Shown: positions 44,746 through 54,673 of the stretch, one piece after another
Position numbering within the stretch: position 1 is the first letter of the stretch
Layout of the letters: the number at the start of each line of letters is the position of its first letter
Assembly (NCBI GenBank): GCA_964559175.1
Contig: CAZLGT010000003.1
Span: 78,804-142,803, forward strand
Direction of reading: 5' to 3'
Length of the DNA: 64,000 nt
Source of the DNA: Mariniphaga sp964559175
GTDB taxonomy: Bacteria; Bacteroidota; Bacteroidia; Bacteroidales; Prolixibacteraceae
The notes under the pieces: model-generated
Database searches by the model: none
Told to the model about the DNA's origin: nothing
What the model saw: only the letters and a program-made list of their open reading frames with translations
Translations under genes and position numbers: made by a program

Positions 44746-46953
44746 ATGACAGAACAGGATCTCAAAAAAACATATACGGAAATTTGCCGCAACCTGACCT
44801 CGCGCAGGCTAAAACCGGCTTTCGACAAGCTGGGAAGACTAATTGCAGATAACGGTTTGGGAATTTACTCCGATGAATACCATAACCTGGAGGAGACTTA
44901 CCACTTTATGTTGAAATATACGGTGGAAGGCACACAGGACCCCGAGCGACAAAAGGTTTACCGCAAACTGATTGTTTCGGTTTTTGAACTGGCCGACAAA
45001 GTGAACGAGGCCCTCCGCCTGCGGTTTTCGCCTGCCATTGAATACGAAAAGAAAAGAAGTTTCAAAACAGATTTTATTCCTGATATTGGAGCTTATTTAA
45101 CCGAACTGGAAGATTTTTACCTGCAGGATGAGGAACCTGCTGATGAAGATGCTACGATGGAAGCTGCTAAAATACACCAGCAGAATATGCGCCGGCTTTT
45201 TTACCACATCTGGTTTCGCGACAAGTTGTCACCCGCAGAAACCGAACCGCTCCGAACGTTTTTCATGAGTCCGGTGGTGCTGACATCCTATAAATCGTTT
45301 ATGATTACCGCCATAACGCTTAGTCTTCAACGGTTTTTCGACCGCGAAAAGTTCAATCTGCTTTTCGATGCTTTCGACTCGGAGGAGGCTGAAATTAACC
45401 AGCGGGCCCTGGTGGGTTTGCTCGTTAACCTCTACCGTTACGATGACCGGATGCCGTTTTACCCGGCAATTACAGGCCGGTTGAAAATACTGAATGAAAA
45501 TCCGGATTTTAAGCGAAACCTCGAGCGCATTATTGTGCAGTTTATCCGAAGCAAAGAAACCGAAAAATTGCAGCAACGGATTCGCGACGAAATTCTTCCT
45601 GAAATGATAAAAATCAGCCCTACCCTGAAAGACAAAATTAACCTCGATAGTTTGATGGAGGAGGGGCTTACGGAAGATAAAAACCCCGACTGGGAGGAAA
45701 TTTTCAAAGATTCGCCGGGATTGCTCAATAAAATGGAAGAATTTTCGGAGCTTCAGATGGAAGGTGCCGATGTATTTATGGGCTCGTTTGCTATGCTGAA
45801 ATCGTTTCCGTTTTACAGCGAAATGGGTAACTGGTTTATTCCGTTTTTCCCCGAAAATCCTGAAATTGCAGGGGCGCTAAGGTTCAACGAAGAAACCAGC
45901 CGGCGGCTGATGGAGGCCATCAATAAAGCGCCTATTCTGTGCAATTCCGACAAATATTCGTTTTGTTTCAGCATGCAAAGCCTGCCAAAAGAAAACCGCG
46001 AGTTTATGACACAGGGCTTAAATGCCGAAATGGACCAGTTGAAAGAACTGGAAGCCGACGAAGAGCTCACCCAACCGGGCAGAAAAGCAGAATTTATATC
46101 CAATCAGTACATCCAGGATTTGTACCGGTTTTATAAACTTTTTCCGCGAAAAACTGATTTCGAGGATATTTTCGCCTGGAGGTTCGATTTTCACAACAAG
46201 CTGGCGCTGGGCGATATTTTGAAAGAAGATCTGAAAATATTGCGGAATATTGGTGAATACTATTTTGCCAAAAACCATTATGAGGAGGCTGCCGAAATTT
46301 TCGGATACCTGCTGGAACAGGAGAAAAACGGAGAGTTGTACCAGAAAACGGCTTTTTGTCATCAGAAAACCGGCCGTTTCGACAAAGCGCTCGGCGGTTA
46401 TCTGAAAGCAGAATTGTACGACATCAACAAGTTGTGGAACCTGAAAAAAATTGCCTTGTGCTACCGCAATCTGAAACAACCGGACAAAGCGCTGGAGTAT
46501 TATCAGGCAGCTGAAAAATTGGACCCCGATAATTTGAACAACCAGCTGAATATAGGGCATTGCCTGCTCGAGTTGAGCGAATACGATGAGGCGCTGAAAT
46601 GCTATTTCAAGGTGGAATACCTGGCGCCCGGAAATAAAAAAGTGTGGCGCCCCATTGCCTGGTGTTCATTCCTGACAGGCAAAAAGGAGCAGGCCGAAAA
46701 ATATTTTTCCCAATTGATTGAAGACGATCCCAACAAGCACGATTTTATGAATATGGGCCACGTTCAGTGGAGCATCGGCAACAGGAAAACAGCCCTGGAA
46801 TTTTACCGGAAATCCATTTCGAAGGAAGGATTTACCGAACCTGAATTTTCTGAGGTTTTTATGGAAGACCTGCCGCATTTGCTCCGGCAGGGGATCGACA
46901 GTGACGACGTTCCCATTATGCTCGACCAGTTGCGTTATTCTTTGGAGGAATAA
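44746..46953 (+). CDS. large TPR repeat protein
   Basis: This 735-residue cytoplasmic protein has no signal peptide. The first 480 residues are mostly helical with charged segments (ELEDFYLQDEEPADED, LQQRIRDEILPEMIKI) and match no family I recognise. Residues about 500-700 are tetratricopeptide repeats (YYFAKNHYEEAAEIFGYLLEQ, DKALEYYQAAEKLDPDNLNNQ, LNIGHCLLELSEYDEALKCY). A scaffold or adaptor role is likely. It ends 2 bases before the convergent esterase gene. Confidence 0.75.
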   Translation: MTEQDLKKTYTEICRNLTSRRLKPAFDKLGRLIADNGLGIYSDEYHNLEETYHFMLKYTVEGTQDPERQKVYRKLIVSVFELADKVNEALRLRFSPAIEYEKKRSFKTDFIPDIGAYLTELEDFYLQDEEPADEDATMEAAKIHQQNMRRLFYHIWFRDKLSPAETEPLRTFFMSPVVLTSYKSFMITAITLSLQRFFDREKFNLLFDAFDSEEAEINQRALVGLLVNLYRYDDRMPFYPAITGRLKILNENPDFKRNLERIIVQFIRSKETEKLQQRIRDEILPEMIKISPTLKDKINLDSLMEEGLTEDKNPDWEEIFKDSPGLLNKMEEFSELQMEGADVFMGSFAMLKSFPFYSEMGNWFIPFFPENPEIAGALRFNEETSRRLMEAINKAPILCNSDKYSFCFSMQSLPKENREFMTQGLNAEMDQLKELEADEELTQPGRKAEFISNQYIQDLYRFYKLFPRKTDFEDIFAWRFDFHNKLALGDILKEDLKILRNIGEYYFAKNHYEEAAEIFGYLLEQEKNGELYQKTAFCHQKTGRFDKALGGYLKAELYDINKLWNLKKIALCYRNLKQPDKALEYYQAAEKLDPDNLNNQLNIGHCLLELSEYDEALKCYFKVEYLAPGNKKVWRPIAWCSFLTGKKEQAEKYFSQLIEDDPNKHDFMNMGHVQWSIGNRKTALEFYRKSISKEGFTEPEFSEVFMEDLPHLLRQGIDSDDVPIMLDQLRYSLEE

Positions 46954-46954
46954 C

Positions 46955-48496
46955 TTAGCGGTTCATTTTTTCTTCGATCTGTATCAGCACTTTTCTGTCG
47001 TTGTATCCGGTACAATGTCCGATCATGGGTGAAAACTGAATAACGGCGTCGGGTTTTGGGTTGTCAAGCCGCTGAAGCATTTGGTCGAATGCGCGCAGGG
47101 CAGGGTTGAGGTAAAATTCATCCATATCGCCCATCCAAACCCATATTTTCCCCTGAACTTCGGGGCCAAGCGTTTCCCAGTTGGTTTCCACATAATGTTT
47201 CAGATCGTATTTGCGCCAGTGTTCAGCCACTTCACGGTCAATTTTTCCGGTTTCGGGATGAAACAATGGTTTGGGGAGTCCATCTTCTCCTTTGGGGCTG
47301 TAAAGTGCAGTAAACGCGCTGAATTGACCTCCGGAAGTTGTATAGGTATCGTTCCACCCCAGTACGTTCTCAAACAGGATAAAATCTTTTTTTGAAATAA
47401 CCGGTTCACCCGAAAGTTCGCGAACAATGGGGCGGAGGTAGCCGTGTTCATTTACAAAGGCATTCTCATCGCGGTAAATATTTATGAGCTGAAAATTTTC
47501 AAAATCAACAGGGTCGGGACTGTACGAAAAACAACCTCCAAAAAACCTGGGATAAAAAAGTTGCAGTGCCAGCGAAACCCAGCCTCCGGTGCTGCATCCG
47601 TCCAGAAAGCGCGATTCCGGTGTTCCCAGTCCCCGGTATTGCGTTTCAATAAGTGGAATCAATTCTTTCACCAGCGCTGTTCCGTAAGGGCCGCTGTTTT
47701 CAGAATCGAGCTGGTAACAGTCGCCAAAGGGACCGTGTCCATCCAAAAAAACAGTGATAATTTGCGGCGCTTCATCCGACTGCCACCAGTCCATGAAATT
47801 TCTGTTCCACTGAACCAGGCCGTTGGCGCGGGTGTAGCGGCCTCCGTATCCGGCAATGTTGTAACGCACCGGAAATTTTTTGTCTGGTGATTCCAGATAC
47901 TGTGCAGGCAGCAAAACGGCAGCTTTTATGCGCATTTCCTTTCCCCACCATTCCGAAAGAACCGGGCTAATCATATCAACTTCTTTCAGCAATTCATGAC
48001 TGGCCAGTTTTGCCGGTTCTGTTTTGTATTTCAGAGGCAGATCCAGTGTCAGGTTCTCTGTCATGTCAATCCGCACCGATTCGCTGTAAAGGTTGCCGGG
48101 AGCATTCAATCCTGATTCTTCCCGGTTTTGTGCCCAAAAAACCTGTACGGTATAACTTCCTTCGGGAATTTGTCCGGTTGAAACTTCAACCGATTTTGTT
48201 ACATCTGATGTTGCATCGAAAGTAAATGGTTCTTCCGGTTGCCAGTTTTCCAGGTTGGTAGCAAAAATCATGTTTTCCGGCGCAGGCCAGGTATTTCGCC
48301 AGGGCTGGGCCATGCGGCTTTCGCTTACAAACAGAAAAAGGCGTCCGTCGGGCTTAAAATCGGCTGTTACTTCTTCGGACACCCGGGTGTTTACCGTAAG
48401 CGAAACTGACTGTGCAGGCACCTGCAGGAATGACAAGAGTGTAAATATCAGGGATATAGAAAAAATGTTGTTCGTTTTGTTTGTATTTTCAGCCAT
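46955..48496 (-). CDS. secreted alpha/beta-hydrolase esterase
   Basis: I use ATG 48496 (MAENTNKTNN), giving 513 residues with a signal peptide (FSISLIFTLLSFLQVPAQ). The frame extends 79 codons further into the divergent fumarase promoter and is rejected. An N-terminal beta domain of about 180 residues precedes the esterase domain (MRIKAAVLLPAQY, YNIAGYGGRY, VFLDGHGPFG), with the nucleophile elbow GCSTGG and a late IGHCTGY containing the likely His. This resembles esterase-D-like or ferric-enterobactin-esterase folds. The substrate is unknown. It is divergent from the fumarase gene. Confidence 0.83.
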   Translation of the reverse strand: MAENTNKTNNIFSISLIFTLLSFLQVPAQSVSLTVNTRVSEEVTADFKPDGRLFLFVSESRMAQPWRNTWPAPENMIFATNLENWQPEEPFTFDATSDVTKSVEVSTGQIPEGSYTVQVFWAQNREESGLNAPGNLYSESVRIDMTENLTLDLPLKYKTEPAKLASHELLKEVDMISPVLSEWWGKEMRIKAAVLLPAQYLESPDKKFPVRYNIAGYGGRYTRANGLVQWNRNFMDWWQSDEAPQIITVFLDGHGPFGDCYQLDSENSGPYGTALVKELIPLIETQYRGLGTPESRFLDGCSTGGWVSLALQLFYPRFFGGCFSYSPDPVDFENFQLINIYRDENAFVNEHGYLRPIVRELSGEPVISKKDFILFENVLGWNDTYTTSGGQFSAFTALYSPKGEDGLPKPLFHPETGKIDREVAEHWRKYDLKHYVETNWETLGPEVQGKIWVWMGDMDEFYLNPALRAFDQMLQRLDNPKPDAVIQFSPMIGHCTGYNDRKVLIQIEEKMNR

Positions 48497-48590
48497 GCTG
48501 TTGATTTTGAATACCTGTTCAAATGTAGAAAATTTTGTTAAACCGGCAGGGCAATCCGCAAACCGTAAAAAGAAAAATGCCGATAAGTTG

Positions 48591-48598
48591 TATCTTTG
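48591..48598 (+). promoter_or_regulatory. -7 promoter element of the fumarase gene
   Basis: TATCTTTG, a full TAnnTTTG match, lies 28 bases before ATG 48627. It lies inside the frame extension that I reject, supporting the shorter start. No clear TTTG is at -33. Confidence 0.45.
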
Positions 48599-48626
48599 TG
48601 GAAAGTTCAATTTAAAACAAAATACA

Positions 48627-50231
48627 ATGGCAGATTTTAAATACCAAAAACCTTTTCCGGTTTTGAAAGACGATACCAAATACCGGTTGATTACCAGCGA
48701 ATTTGTTTCTGAAGTGGAATGCGACGGACGCAAGCTGCTGAAAGTAGAACCCGAAGGCCTTGAATTGCTTGCCCGCGAAGCTTTTACCGATGTTTCGTTT
48801 TACCTGAGGGCTTCGCACCTGGAAAAACTGGCTGATATTCTGCAAGACCCTGAAGCTACTGATAACGATCGTTTTGTGGCGCATACCATGCTCCTGAACC
48901 AGGTGGTTTCTGCCGAAGGCGAACTGCCTACGTGCCAGGATACAGGAACTGCCATTGTGATGGGGAAAAAAGGCGAAAATGTATTTACGGGTGTGAATGA
49001 TGCCAAACATTTGTCGCAGGGGATTTTCGATACGTTCAAGGAAAAAAACCTGCGGTATTCTCAGGTAGTTCCGTTTACCATGTTCGAGGAAAAAAATACG
49101 GGTACCAACCTGCCGGCCCAAATCGATATTTATTCTGAAGAGGGCAACAGCTACGAATTTTTGTTTATCACCAAAGGCGGCGGATCGGCCAACAAGAGTT
49201 TTTTGTACCAGCAAACCAAATCGCTGCTGACCGAAGAGAACCTGGCCAAATTTGTCCGTGAGAAGATCAACGATTTGGGCACATCGGCCTGTCCGCCCTA
49301 CCACCTGGCTTTGGTAATAGGAGGCACCTCAGCCGAAGCTACGCTGGCAGCCGTGAAAAAGGCATCGGCGGGTTATTACGACCATCTGCCCACTGAAGGA
49401 AATGAAGGTGGCCAGGCATTCCGCGATTTGGAATGGGAGGAAAAAATAACACAAATTTGTCGCGAAAGTGGCATTGGCGCCCAGTTTGGCGGGAAATATT
49501 TTGTGCACGATGTACGTGTAATCCGCCTGCCACGCCATGCTGCATCTTGCCCGGTTGGGCTGGGGGTTAGCTGCAGTGCCGACCGCAACATCAAAGCAAA
49601 AATCAATGCCGGTGGCATTTTTCTGGAAGAGCTGGAGAAAAATCCGGCACGGTTCCTGCCCAAACAGGCGCCGCACCTACAGCCTGCTGTTGACATCGAC
49701 CTCGACCAGCCCATGGAGGAAATTTTGAAACAGCTGAGCAAACACCCGGTGAAAACACGATTGAACCTGAACGGAACATTGATTGTGGCCCGCGACATTG
49801 CCCACGCACAAATCAAAAAAATGCTCGACGACGGACAACCTATGCCTGAGTATTTTAAAAACCACCCAGTGTATTATGCCGGTCCGGCAAAAACACCAAA
49901 AGGAATGGCTTCCGGAAGTTTCGGTCCTACCACTGCCGGCAGAATGGACCCCTACGTGGACGAGTTTATGAGTCATAGCGGTTCTATGGTGATGCTGGCC
50001 AAAGGAAACCGCTCAGAGGCTGTAACCAATGCATGTAAAAAATACGGCGGGTTTTATCTCGGTTCCATCGGCGGACCGGCAGCTATTCTTGCCAGAAACA
50101 GCATTAAAGCAGTAGAGGTGGTCGATTTCCCGGAACTGGGAATGGAAGCAGTCAGGAAAATTAAAGTAGAAAATTTCCCCGCCTTCATCATTGTGGATGA
50201 TAAGGGGAATGACTTTTTCAAGCAATTGTAG
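48627..50231 (+). CDS. class I (Fe-S) fumarate hydratase
   Basis: I take ATG 48627 (MADFKYQKPF), giving 534 residues, the normal length. The frame is open to 48255 but those residues lie opposite the esterase start. The three iron-sulfur Cys are in LPTCQDTGT, SACPPYH and GVSCSADRN. The alpha domain (ALVIGGTSAEATL) and the beta domain (GPAKTPKGMASGSFGPTTAGRMD, KKYGGFYLGSIGG) are both complete. It interconverts fumarate and malate with an oxygen-sensitive 4Fe-4S cluster, fitting a low-oxygen lifestyle with bd oxidase. Confidence 0.95.
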   Translation: MADFKYQKPFPVLKDDTKYRLITSEFVSEVECDGRKLLKVEPEGLELLAREAFTDVSFYLRASHLEKLADILQDPEATDNDRFVAHTMLLNQVVSAEGELPTCQDTGTAIVMGKKGENVFTGVNDAKHLSQGIFDTFKEKNLRYSQVVPFTMFEEKNTGTNLPAQIDIYSEEGNSYEFLFITKGGGSANKSFLYQQTKSLLTEENLAKFVREKINDLGTSACPPYHLALVIGGTSAEATLAAVKKASAGYYDHLPTEGNEGGQAFRDLEWEEKITQICRESGIGAQFGGKYFVHDVRVIRLPRHAASCPVGLGVSCSADRNIKAKINAGGIFLEELEKNPARFLPKQAPHLQPAVDIDLDQPMEEILKQLSKHPVKTRLNLNGTLIVARDIAHAQIKKMLDDGQPMPEYFKNHPVYYAGPAKTPKGMASGSFGPTTAGRMDPYVDEFMSHSGSMVMLAKGNRSEAVTNACKKYGGFYLGSIGGPAAILARNSIKAVEVVDFPELGMEAVRKIKVENFPAFIIVDDKGNDFFKQL

Positions 50232-50334
50232 TTCAAATTTGGTGCGAAAAGCATTTCCACATCCGAACAATTTTCAGGAATCGTTTGAGTGAATTGCCCA
50301 TAAATGCCCGGTAATTTCATTCCGGGGGTTTGCT

Positions 50335-50365
50335 GCCCGGACAGACCCGGGCTGATAGTATTTTT
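50335..50365 (+). terminator. terminator after the fumarase gene
   Basis: GCCCGG (50335-50340) and CCGGGC (50347-50352) form a 6-bp GC stem with a 6-base loop, followed by TTTTT at 50361-50365. It lies between the convergent fumarase and Lon genes. Confidence 0.55.
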
Positions 50366-50376
50366 AGAATAGCTTA

Positions 50377-52833
50377 TTACGAAGTGAGGTTGACCGGATT
50401 TTCAACTTTCGTTTTCAGCAAAGCAATATCCAGCACATCCATAATGGTATCCACAAAATGGAACTTCACGCCTTTCAGGTATTCATCTTTTATCTCTTCC
50501 AGGTTCTTTTTATTTTCATTTGAAAGGATGATTTCCGTGATTCCTGCCCGTTTTGCGGCCAGTATTTTTTCTTTGATCCCACCCACCGGAAGCACTTTTC
50601 CGCGAAGAGTAATTTCGCCGGTCATGGCCAGGTTTTTTTTCACCTTGCGCTGGGTGAATGCCGATGCCAGCGAGGTGACCATAGTTACGCCAGCCGAAGG
50701 TCCGTCTTTGGGGATGGCGCCCTCGGGTACATGCACATGCACATTCCAGTTGGGAAAAACTTCCGCATTTAAGCCGAGCTGTTCGGCGTGCGACTTCAGA
50801 TACTCATGAGCCAGCATGGCCGATTCCTTCATCACATCGCCCAGATTTCCGGTGAGGGTTAACGCACCTTTTCCTTTACTCAGGCTGGTTTCCACATATA
50901 AAATCTGACCGCCAACTGCAGTCCAGGCGAGGCCTGTAACCACTCCGGCAAAATCGTTGCCCTGGTATCTTTCTTTGGAATATTCGGTAACACCAAGGTA
51001 TTCGCGCACATCTTCCAGGGTTAGTTTTTTATTGTGCGGCTCTTCAAACGCAATTTTTTTGGCAATGCGGCGTATGACTTTGGCAATTTTTTTATCCAGT
51101 TCCCTCACACCCGACTCGCGGGTGTAGCCATCGATGATTTTCTCAATTACTTTTTTCGGGAAAACCACTTCTCCTTTTTTCAATCCGTGATTGGTCAGCT
51201 GTTTGGGAGTCAGGTGTCTTTTGGCAATTTCAATTTTTTCTTCCACCAGGTAACCGCTTACCTCAATCAATTCGAGGCGGTCGCGTAACGGTGGTGCAAT
51301 GGTGTTTAACGTGTTTGCCGTTGCAATAAACATCACTTTGGAAAGGTCGTAATCCTGCTCCACGTAATTGTCGTGGAATTCGGAATTTTGCTCCGGGTCA
51401 AGCACTTCGAGCAGCGCCGAAGCTGGATCGCCATGAAAGTGCTTGGAAACTTTATCGATTTCGTCGAGAATAAAAACCGGGTTCGACGTTTTTACCTTTT
51501 TGATGTTTTGAATAATGCGTCCCGGCATGGCGCCAATGTATGTTTTCCGGTGGCCCCGGATTTCCGACTCATCGTGCAGGCCGCCCAAACTCATGCGCAC
51601 AAATTTGCGGTCGAGTGCCCGTGCCACCGATTTTCCCAGCGAGGTTTTTCCTACACCCGGAGGACCATAAAGACAAAGGATGGGCGCTTTCATATCGTTT
51701 TTTAGTTTCAGAACGGCCAGGTGTTCCAGTATCCGTTCTTTCACTTTTTCCAGTCCGTAATGGTCCTCGTCGAGCACCTTCCGGGCATTTTTCAAATCGA
51801 AATTATCCTTGCTGTATTCATTCCAGGGAAGATCCACCAGGGTCTGGCAAAAAGTGAACTGCACCGAATATTCGCCGGCGGCCGGGTTCAGGCGATGTAG
51901 TTTTTCCACCTCTTTTTCAAAAAATTTTGCGATCTCTTTGGTCCATTTTTTCTTTTTCCCCTTCTCCTTCAGCTCTTTAATCTCCAGCTCCACCGGGTTG
52001 CCACCCAGTTCATCCTGAATGGTTTTCATTTGCTGGTTCAGCATAAACTCGCGTTGCTGCTTGTCCATGTCGGTTTTCACCTTCTTCTGGATGTCCTGCT
52101 TCAATTCCAGCATCTGCACCTCTTTCACCAGATAACTGATGGCCTGTACACCACGGTCTTTCAGGCTTTCAATTTCAAGCAGGTTTTGCTTGTCTTCCAC
52201 ACTGATGTCGGTGTTGGAACAGATAAAATTGATAAGGAAGGTGGAATTTTCAATATTTTTCACAGCAAAGGTTGCCTCAGGGGGCACATTGGCCGAAAAC
52301 TGAGCTATTTTAATGGAGAGGTCTTTCAGCGAGCCAACAATGGCATTAAACTCCGAGTCGTTTTGGGGTGAAATATCGATTAACGGTTGAACGCTTGCTT
52401 TATAATAGGGTTCTTCGGCAACAAATTCATGAATGGCATAGCGTCTTTTCCCCTGGATGATTACCGAGGTGGAACCATCGGGCATTTCCAGGATCTTCAG
52501 GATTTCGGCCATGGTTCCAACCGAAAACAGGTCTTTGGTTTCCGGATCATCTATAGTATAGTCTTTTTGCGCAACCGTTCCGAGCAAGCGACTGCCCCGG
52601 TAAACGTCTTTAATAAGCTTCAGCGATTTTTTCCGGCCCACATTAATCGGTAAAACCACTCCCGGGAACAGAACTGTGTTGCGAAGGGGCAAAATGGGCA
52701 GCACATCGGGTACTTCCACATTTTTTAAATCGGCATCGTCGCCGTCGGCTATTATGGGTATATAATCTGAATCGTCTTGCATCATTCCACTCAAAAATAT
52801 ATTCTCAAAGGCTGAATTTCTAATTTTTCCCAT
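50377..52833 (-). CDS. lon: ATP-dependent protease Lon
   Basis: I take ATG 52833 (MGKIRNSAF), giving 818 residues. The frame extends 22 codons further. Domains are the LAN substrate-binding part (LPILPLRNTVLFPGV), a coiled-coil linker, AAA+ ATPase (Walker A GPPGVGKTS, Walker B PVFILDEIDK) and serine protease with the catalytic dyad: Ser in PKDGPSAGV and Lys in GGIKEKILAAKRAG. It degrades misfolded and regulatory proteins in the cytoplasm. The N-terminal acidic insert (MMQDDSDYIPIIADGDDADLKN) is common in Bacteroidota Lon. Confidence 0.97.
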   Translation of the reverse strand: MGKIRNSAFENIFLSGMMQDDSDYIPIIADGDDADLKNVEVPDVLPILPLRNTVLFPGVVLPINVGRKKSLKLIKDVYRGSRLLGTVAQKDYTIDDPETKDLFSVGTMAEILKILEMPDGSTSVIIQGKRRYAIHEFVAEEPYYKASVQPLIDISPQNDSEFNAIVGSLKDLSIKIAQFSANVPPEATFAVKNIENSTFLINFICSNTDISVEDKQNLLEIESLKDRGVQAISYLVKEVQMLELKQDIQKKVKTDMDKQQREFMLNQQMKTIQDELGGNPVELEIKELKEKGKKKKWTKEIAKFFEKEVEKLHRLNPAAGEYSVQFTFCQTLVDLPWNEYSKDNFDLKNARKVLDEDHYGLEKVKERILEHLAVLKLKNDMKAPILCLYGPPGVGKTSLGKSVARALDRKFVRMSLGGLHDESEIRGHRKTYIGAMPGRIIQNIKKVKTSNPVFILDEIDKVSKHFHGDPASALLEVLDPEQNSEFHDNYVEQDYDLSKVMFIATANTLNTIAPPLRDRLELIEVSGYLVEEKIEIAKRHLTPKQLTNHGLKKGEVVFPKKVIEKIIDGYTRESGVRELDKKIAKVIRRIAKKIAFEEPHNKKLTLEDVREYLGVTEYSKERYQGNDFAGVVTGLAWTAVGGQILYVETSLSKGKGALTLTGNLGDVMKESAMLAHEYLKSHAEQLGLNAEVFPNWNVHVHVPEGAIPKDGPSAGVTMVTSLASAFTQRKVKKNLAMTGEITLRGKVLPVGGIKEKILAAKRAGITEIILSNENKKNLEEIKDEYLKGVKFHFVDTIMDVLDIALLKTKVENPVNLTS

Positions 52834-52987
52834 GTTTATTTCTATAATGACAATCTGTCGGAGTTTTGTCTTCGTATTTGCAAGGGTGCTGTAAGGCAAT
52901 AGTCATGCCATGGCACCAAATGCTTAATTCCCATGCCTGAATGTGCTCTGCCGGCATGAATTACCGACAAAATTACACTTTTGGACA

Positions 52988-53016
52988 CAAAAAAAGCTCC
53001 GCAAACGGAGCTTCTT
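52988..53016 (-). terminator. Rho-independent terminator of the L31 gene
   Basis: AAGCTCCG (52994-53001) and CGGAGCTT (53006-53013) form a perfect 8-bp stem with a 4-base loop. On the minus strand it ends in a run of seven T. It lies 20 bases past the L31 stop. Confidence 0.85.
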
Positions 53017-53035
53017 TCATATAAGCCAAATATTT

Positions 53036-53299
53036 TTATTTTTTCCTTTTCTCCAGGTGCTTTCCATAACGGCTCATGAACTTGTCCACACGGCCTGCTG
53101 TATCCACCAGCTTCACTTTTCCTGTGTAAAACGGGTGCGACGTATTTGAAATCTCAAGCTTGTAAAGCGGGTATTCCGCGCCGTCAACCTCTACTGTTTC
53201 TTTGGTCTCGACGGTAGAGCGTGTAAGAAAGGTATGTCCGTTCGACATATCTTTGAAAGCTACCATTCTGTATTCTTCCGGATGAATTCCTTTTTTCAT
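53036..53299 (-). CDS. rpmE2: 50S ribosomal protein L31, type B
   Basis: I use ATG 53299 (MKKGIHPEEYR), giving 87 residues, the usual length. The frame extends 13 codons. The motifs are YRMVAFKDMSNG, EISNTSHPFYTGKVKLVDTAGRVDKFMSRYG and a basic tail. The Cys pair of zinc-binding type A L31 is absent, so it is the zinc-free type B form. It has its own promoter and a strong terminator, as a monocistronic unit. Confidence 0.97.
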   Translation of the reverse strand: MKKGIHPEEYRMVAFKDMSNGHTFLTRSTVETKETVEVDGAEYPLYKLEISNTSHPFYTGKVKLVDTAGRVDKFMSRYGKHLEKRKK

Positions 53300-53379
53300 T
53301 TTATTTTGTTTTTTATTTTGAATGGTTGCATTTTTCACTGCAATCCATTCTGCATTTATTTTTAATTTTTTAAGGCCTG

Positions 53380-53410
53380 CAAAGATAAATATTGTTTTTA
53401 AGATACCAAA
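53380..53410 (-). promoter_or_regulatory. promoter of the L31 gene
   Basis: On the minus strand, TTTG (53410-53407), exactly 19 bases, then TATCTTTG (53387-53380), a full match to the Bacteroidota consensus. The leader is about 75 bases, long enough for autoregulation by the ribosomal protein, but I see no specific fold. Confidence 0.75.
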
Positions 53411-53421
53411 AGCAAAATCAC

Positions 53422-54621
53422 TTAATTATCTGATATTAATTTATCCTTAGCCGGTTCTGCTGTAATGATGGGAGCCCTTTTGAAAGGCTTGTTCCGGTCG
53501 AAAAGGTAGCGCATGGTATAGTGTGTTTTCATTTTTTTTCCACCCACCGATTCGTAAAGCGACACAATTTTGGGATTAAAATCGCCAGCCCACGAAAGTT
53601 CCATTTCGGTAAACCACGGTTTCCGGTACATCACGGGGCGCAGGTGCCAGAAAATGGCAGCATCGATTCCCGAACGCTGAAATTTGGGTACGATACCGAT
53701 AATCAGGCTGCGGGTGCGGGTCATGGTCTTTCGCTGTTTCAGCCACATCACTTTGGGCAGGTTCCAAATGGTTATGCGCCCTTTCAGCCTGGCCAGAATC
53801 TGGTTGAAATCAGGCACAGCTACAAAAAGAGCAATGGGTTCACCTTCGTGATAGGCAAACCAGATAAGGTCCTCTTCGATTAACGATTTGGCATTGTTGA
53901 TAAAATCTTTCAGGTCATCTTTATCGATGGGTTTGAAATGTTTGTGAAAACGCCAGGCATTGTCGTAAATCCGGGCAAAATCGTCGATGAACTTTTCTTT
54001 TTCTTTCCATGAAAAGTGACGGAAACTGAATTGCGGTTTTTTAGCCACCCACTCGGCCACTTTCCAAAACCGGTCGGGTAATTCGGGCAGAGTGGTATCG
54101 AGATGGTAACTAAACTGTTTGAAATAAGTTTTGAACCCGTAGTTTTCGAAAAGCTGCACATAGTAAGGCGGGTTGTAGGGCATTCCAAATCCCTGCGGTA
54201 TGTATCCGTCGGCCAGCAGGCCCCAGTTCATGTAATTTTCGCCAAAATTGATCGGTCCGTCCATGGCTTCCATTCCTTTTGTTTGAAGCCAGTCGCGGGC
54301 GGCATCGAACAGCAGATTGGCTGCTTCCTGGTTGTTTTTGCATTCGAAAAAACCGCATCCGCCGGTGGGTTGCTCATAAATGCCGGCTTTGTCGAGGTTG
54401 TAAAAAGCACCAATCCGTCCGGCTGGCTTTTTATTTTCATCCAGAAGTACCCAGCGTTTGGCCTCTCCCCGTTTAAACGAAGGGTTCTTTTGCGGGTCGA
54501 ACACATTTTCAACCATGCCATGCAACGGACAAGCCCAGTTGGGGTCGTCTTTATAAATGGGATAAGGAACTTTATGGAAAAGTTTCCGGGTTTTTTTATC
54601 TGTTACTTCAATCAGTTGCAT
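53422..54621 (-). CDS. GNAT-like protein, paralog 1
   Basis: This 399-residue cytoplasmic protein shares its whole length with the next gene (54674-55840). Shared stretches include IYKDDPNW/IYRNDSNY, DPQKNPSFKRGEA, GRIGAFY, GFFECKN, NLLFDAARDWL, GMEAMDGPINFGEN, MNWGLLADGY and KFQRSGIDAAIFW. The C-terminal half (YHEGEPIALFVAVPDFNQI, MTRTRSLIIGIVPKFQRSGI) has the GNAT acetyl-CoA-binding character. The substrate is unknown. The tandem arrangement suggests a recent duplication with divergence. Confidence 0.75.
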   Translation of the reverse strand: MQLIEVTDKKTRKLFHKVPYPIYKDDPNWACPLHGMVENVFDPQKNPSFKRGEAKRWVLLDENKKPAGRIGAFYNLDKAGIYEQPTGGCGFFECKNNQEAANLLFDAARDWLQTKGMEAMDGPINFGENYMNWGLLADGYIPQGFGMPYNPPYYVQLFENYGFKTYFKQFSYHLDTTLPELPDRFWKVAEWVAKKPQFSFRHFSWKEKEKFIDDFARIYDNAWRFHKHFKPIDKDDLKDFINNAKSLIEEDLIWFAYHEGEPIALFVAVPDFNQILARLKGRITIWNLPKVMWLKQRKTMTRTRSLIIGIVPKFQRSGIDAAIFWHLRPVMYRKPWFTEMELSWAGDFNPKIVSLYESVGGKKMKTHYTMRYLFDRNKPFKRAPIITAEPAKDKLISDN

Positions 54622-54657
54622 CTAACACTTTTTTATTCGGCATTATTCAATATGAAA

Positions 54658-54665
54658 CAAAGGTA
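54658..54665 (-). promoter_or_regulatory. -7 promoter element of GNAT paralog 1
   Basis: On the minus strand, 54665-54658 reads TACCTTTG, a full TAnnTTTG match, between the two paralogs. Paralog 1 may therefore be transcribed on its own. The -33 box is not clear. Confidence 0.42.
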
Positions 54666-54673
54666 CATCTTCG

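Noticed and set aside
48255..48626. N-terminal extension of fumarase
   Set aside because: The extra residues are antisense to the esterase start and contain the -7 element. Normal fumarase length begins at 48627.
48497..48733. N-terminal extension of the esterase
   Set aside because: It overlaps the fumarase 5' region and would bury the signal peptide inside the protein.
48612..49304. 230-residue antisense frame in fumarase
   Set aside because: It is opposite conserved iron-sulfur motifs of fumarase, so it is a by-product of codon usage.
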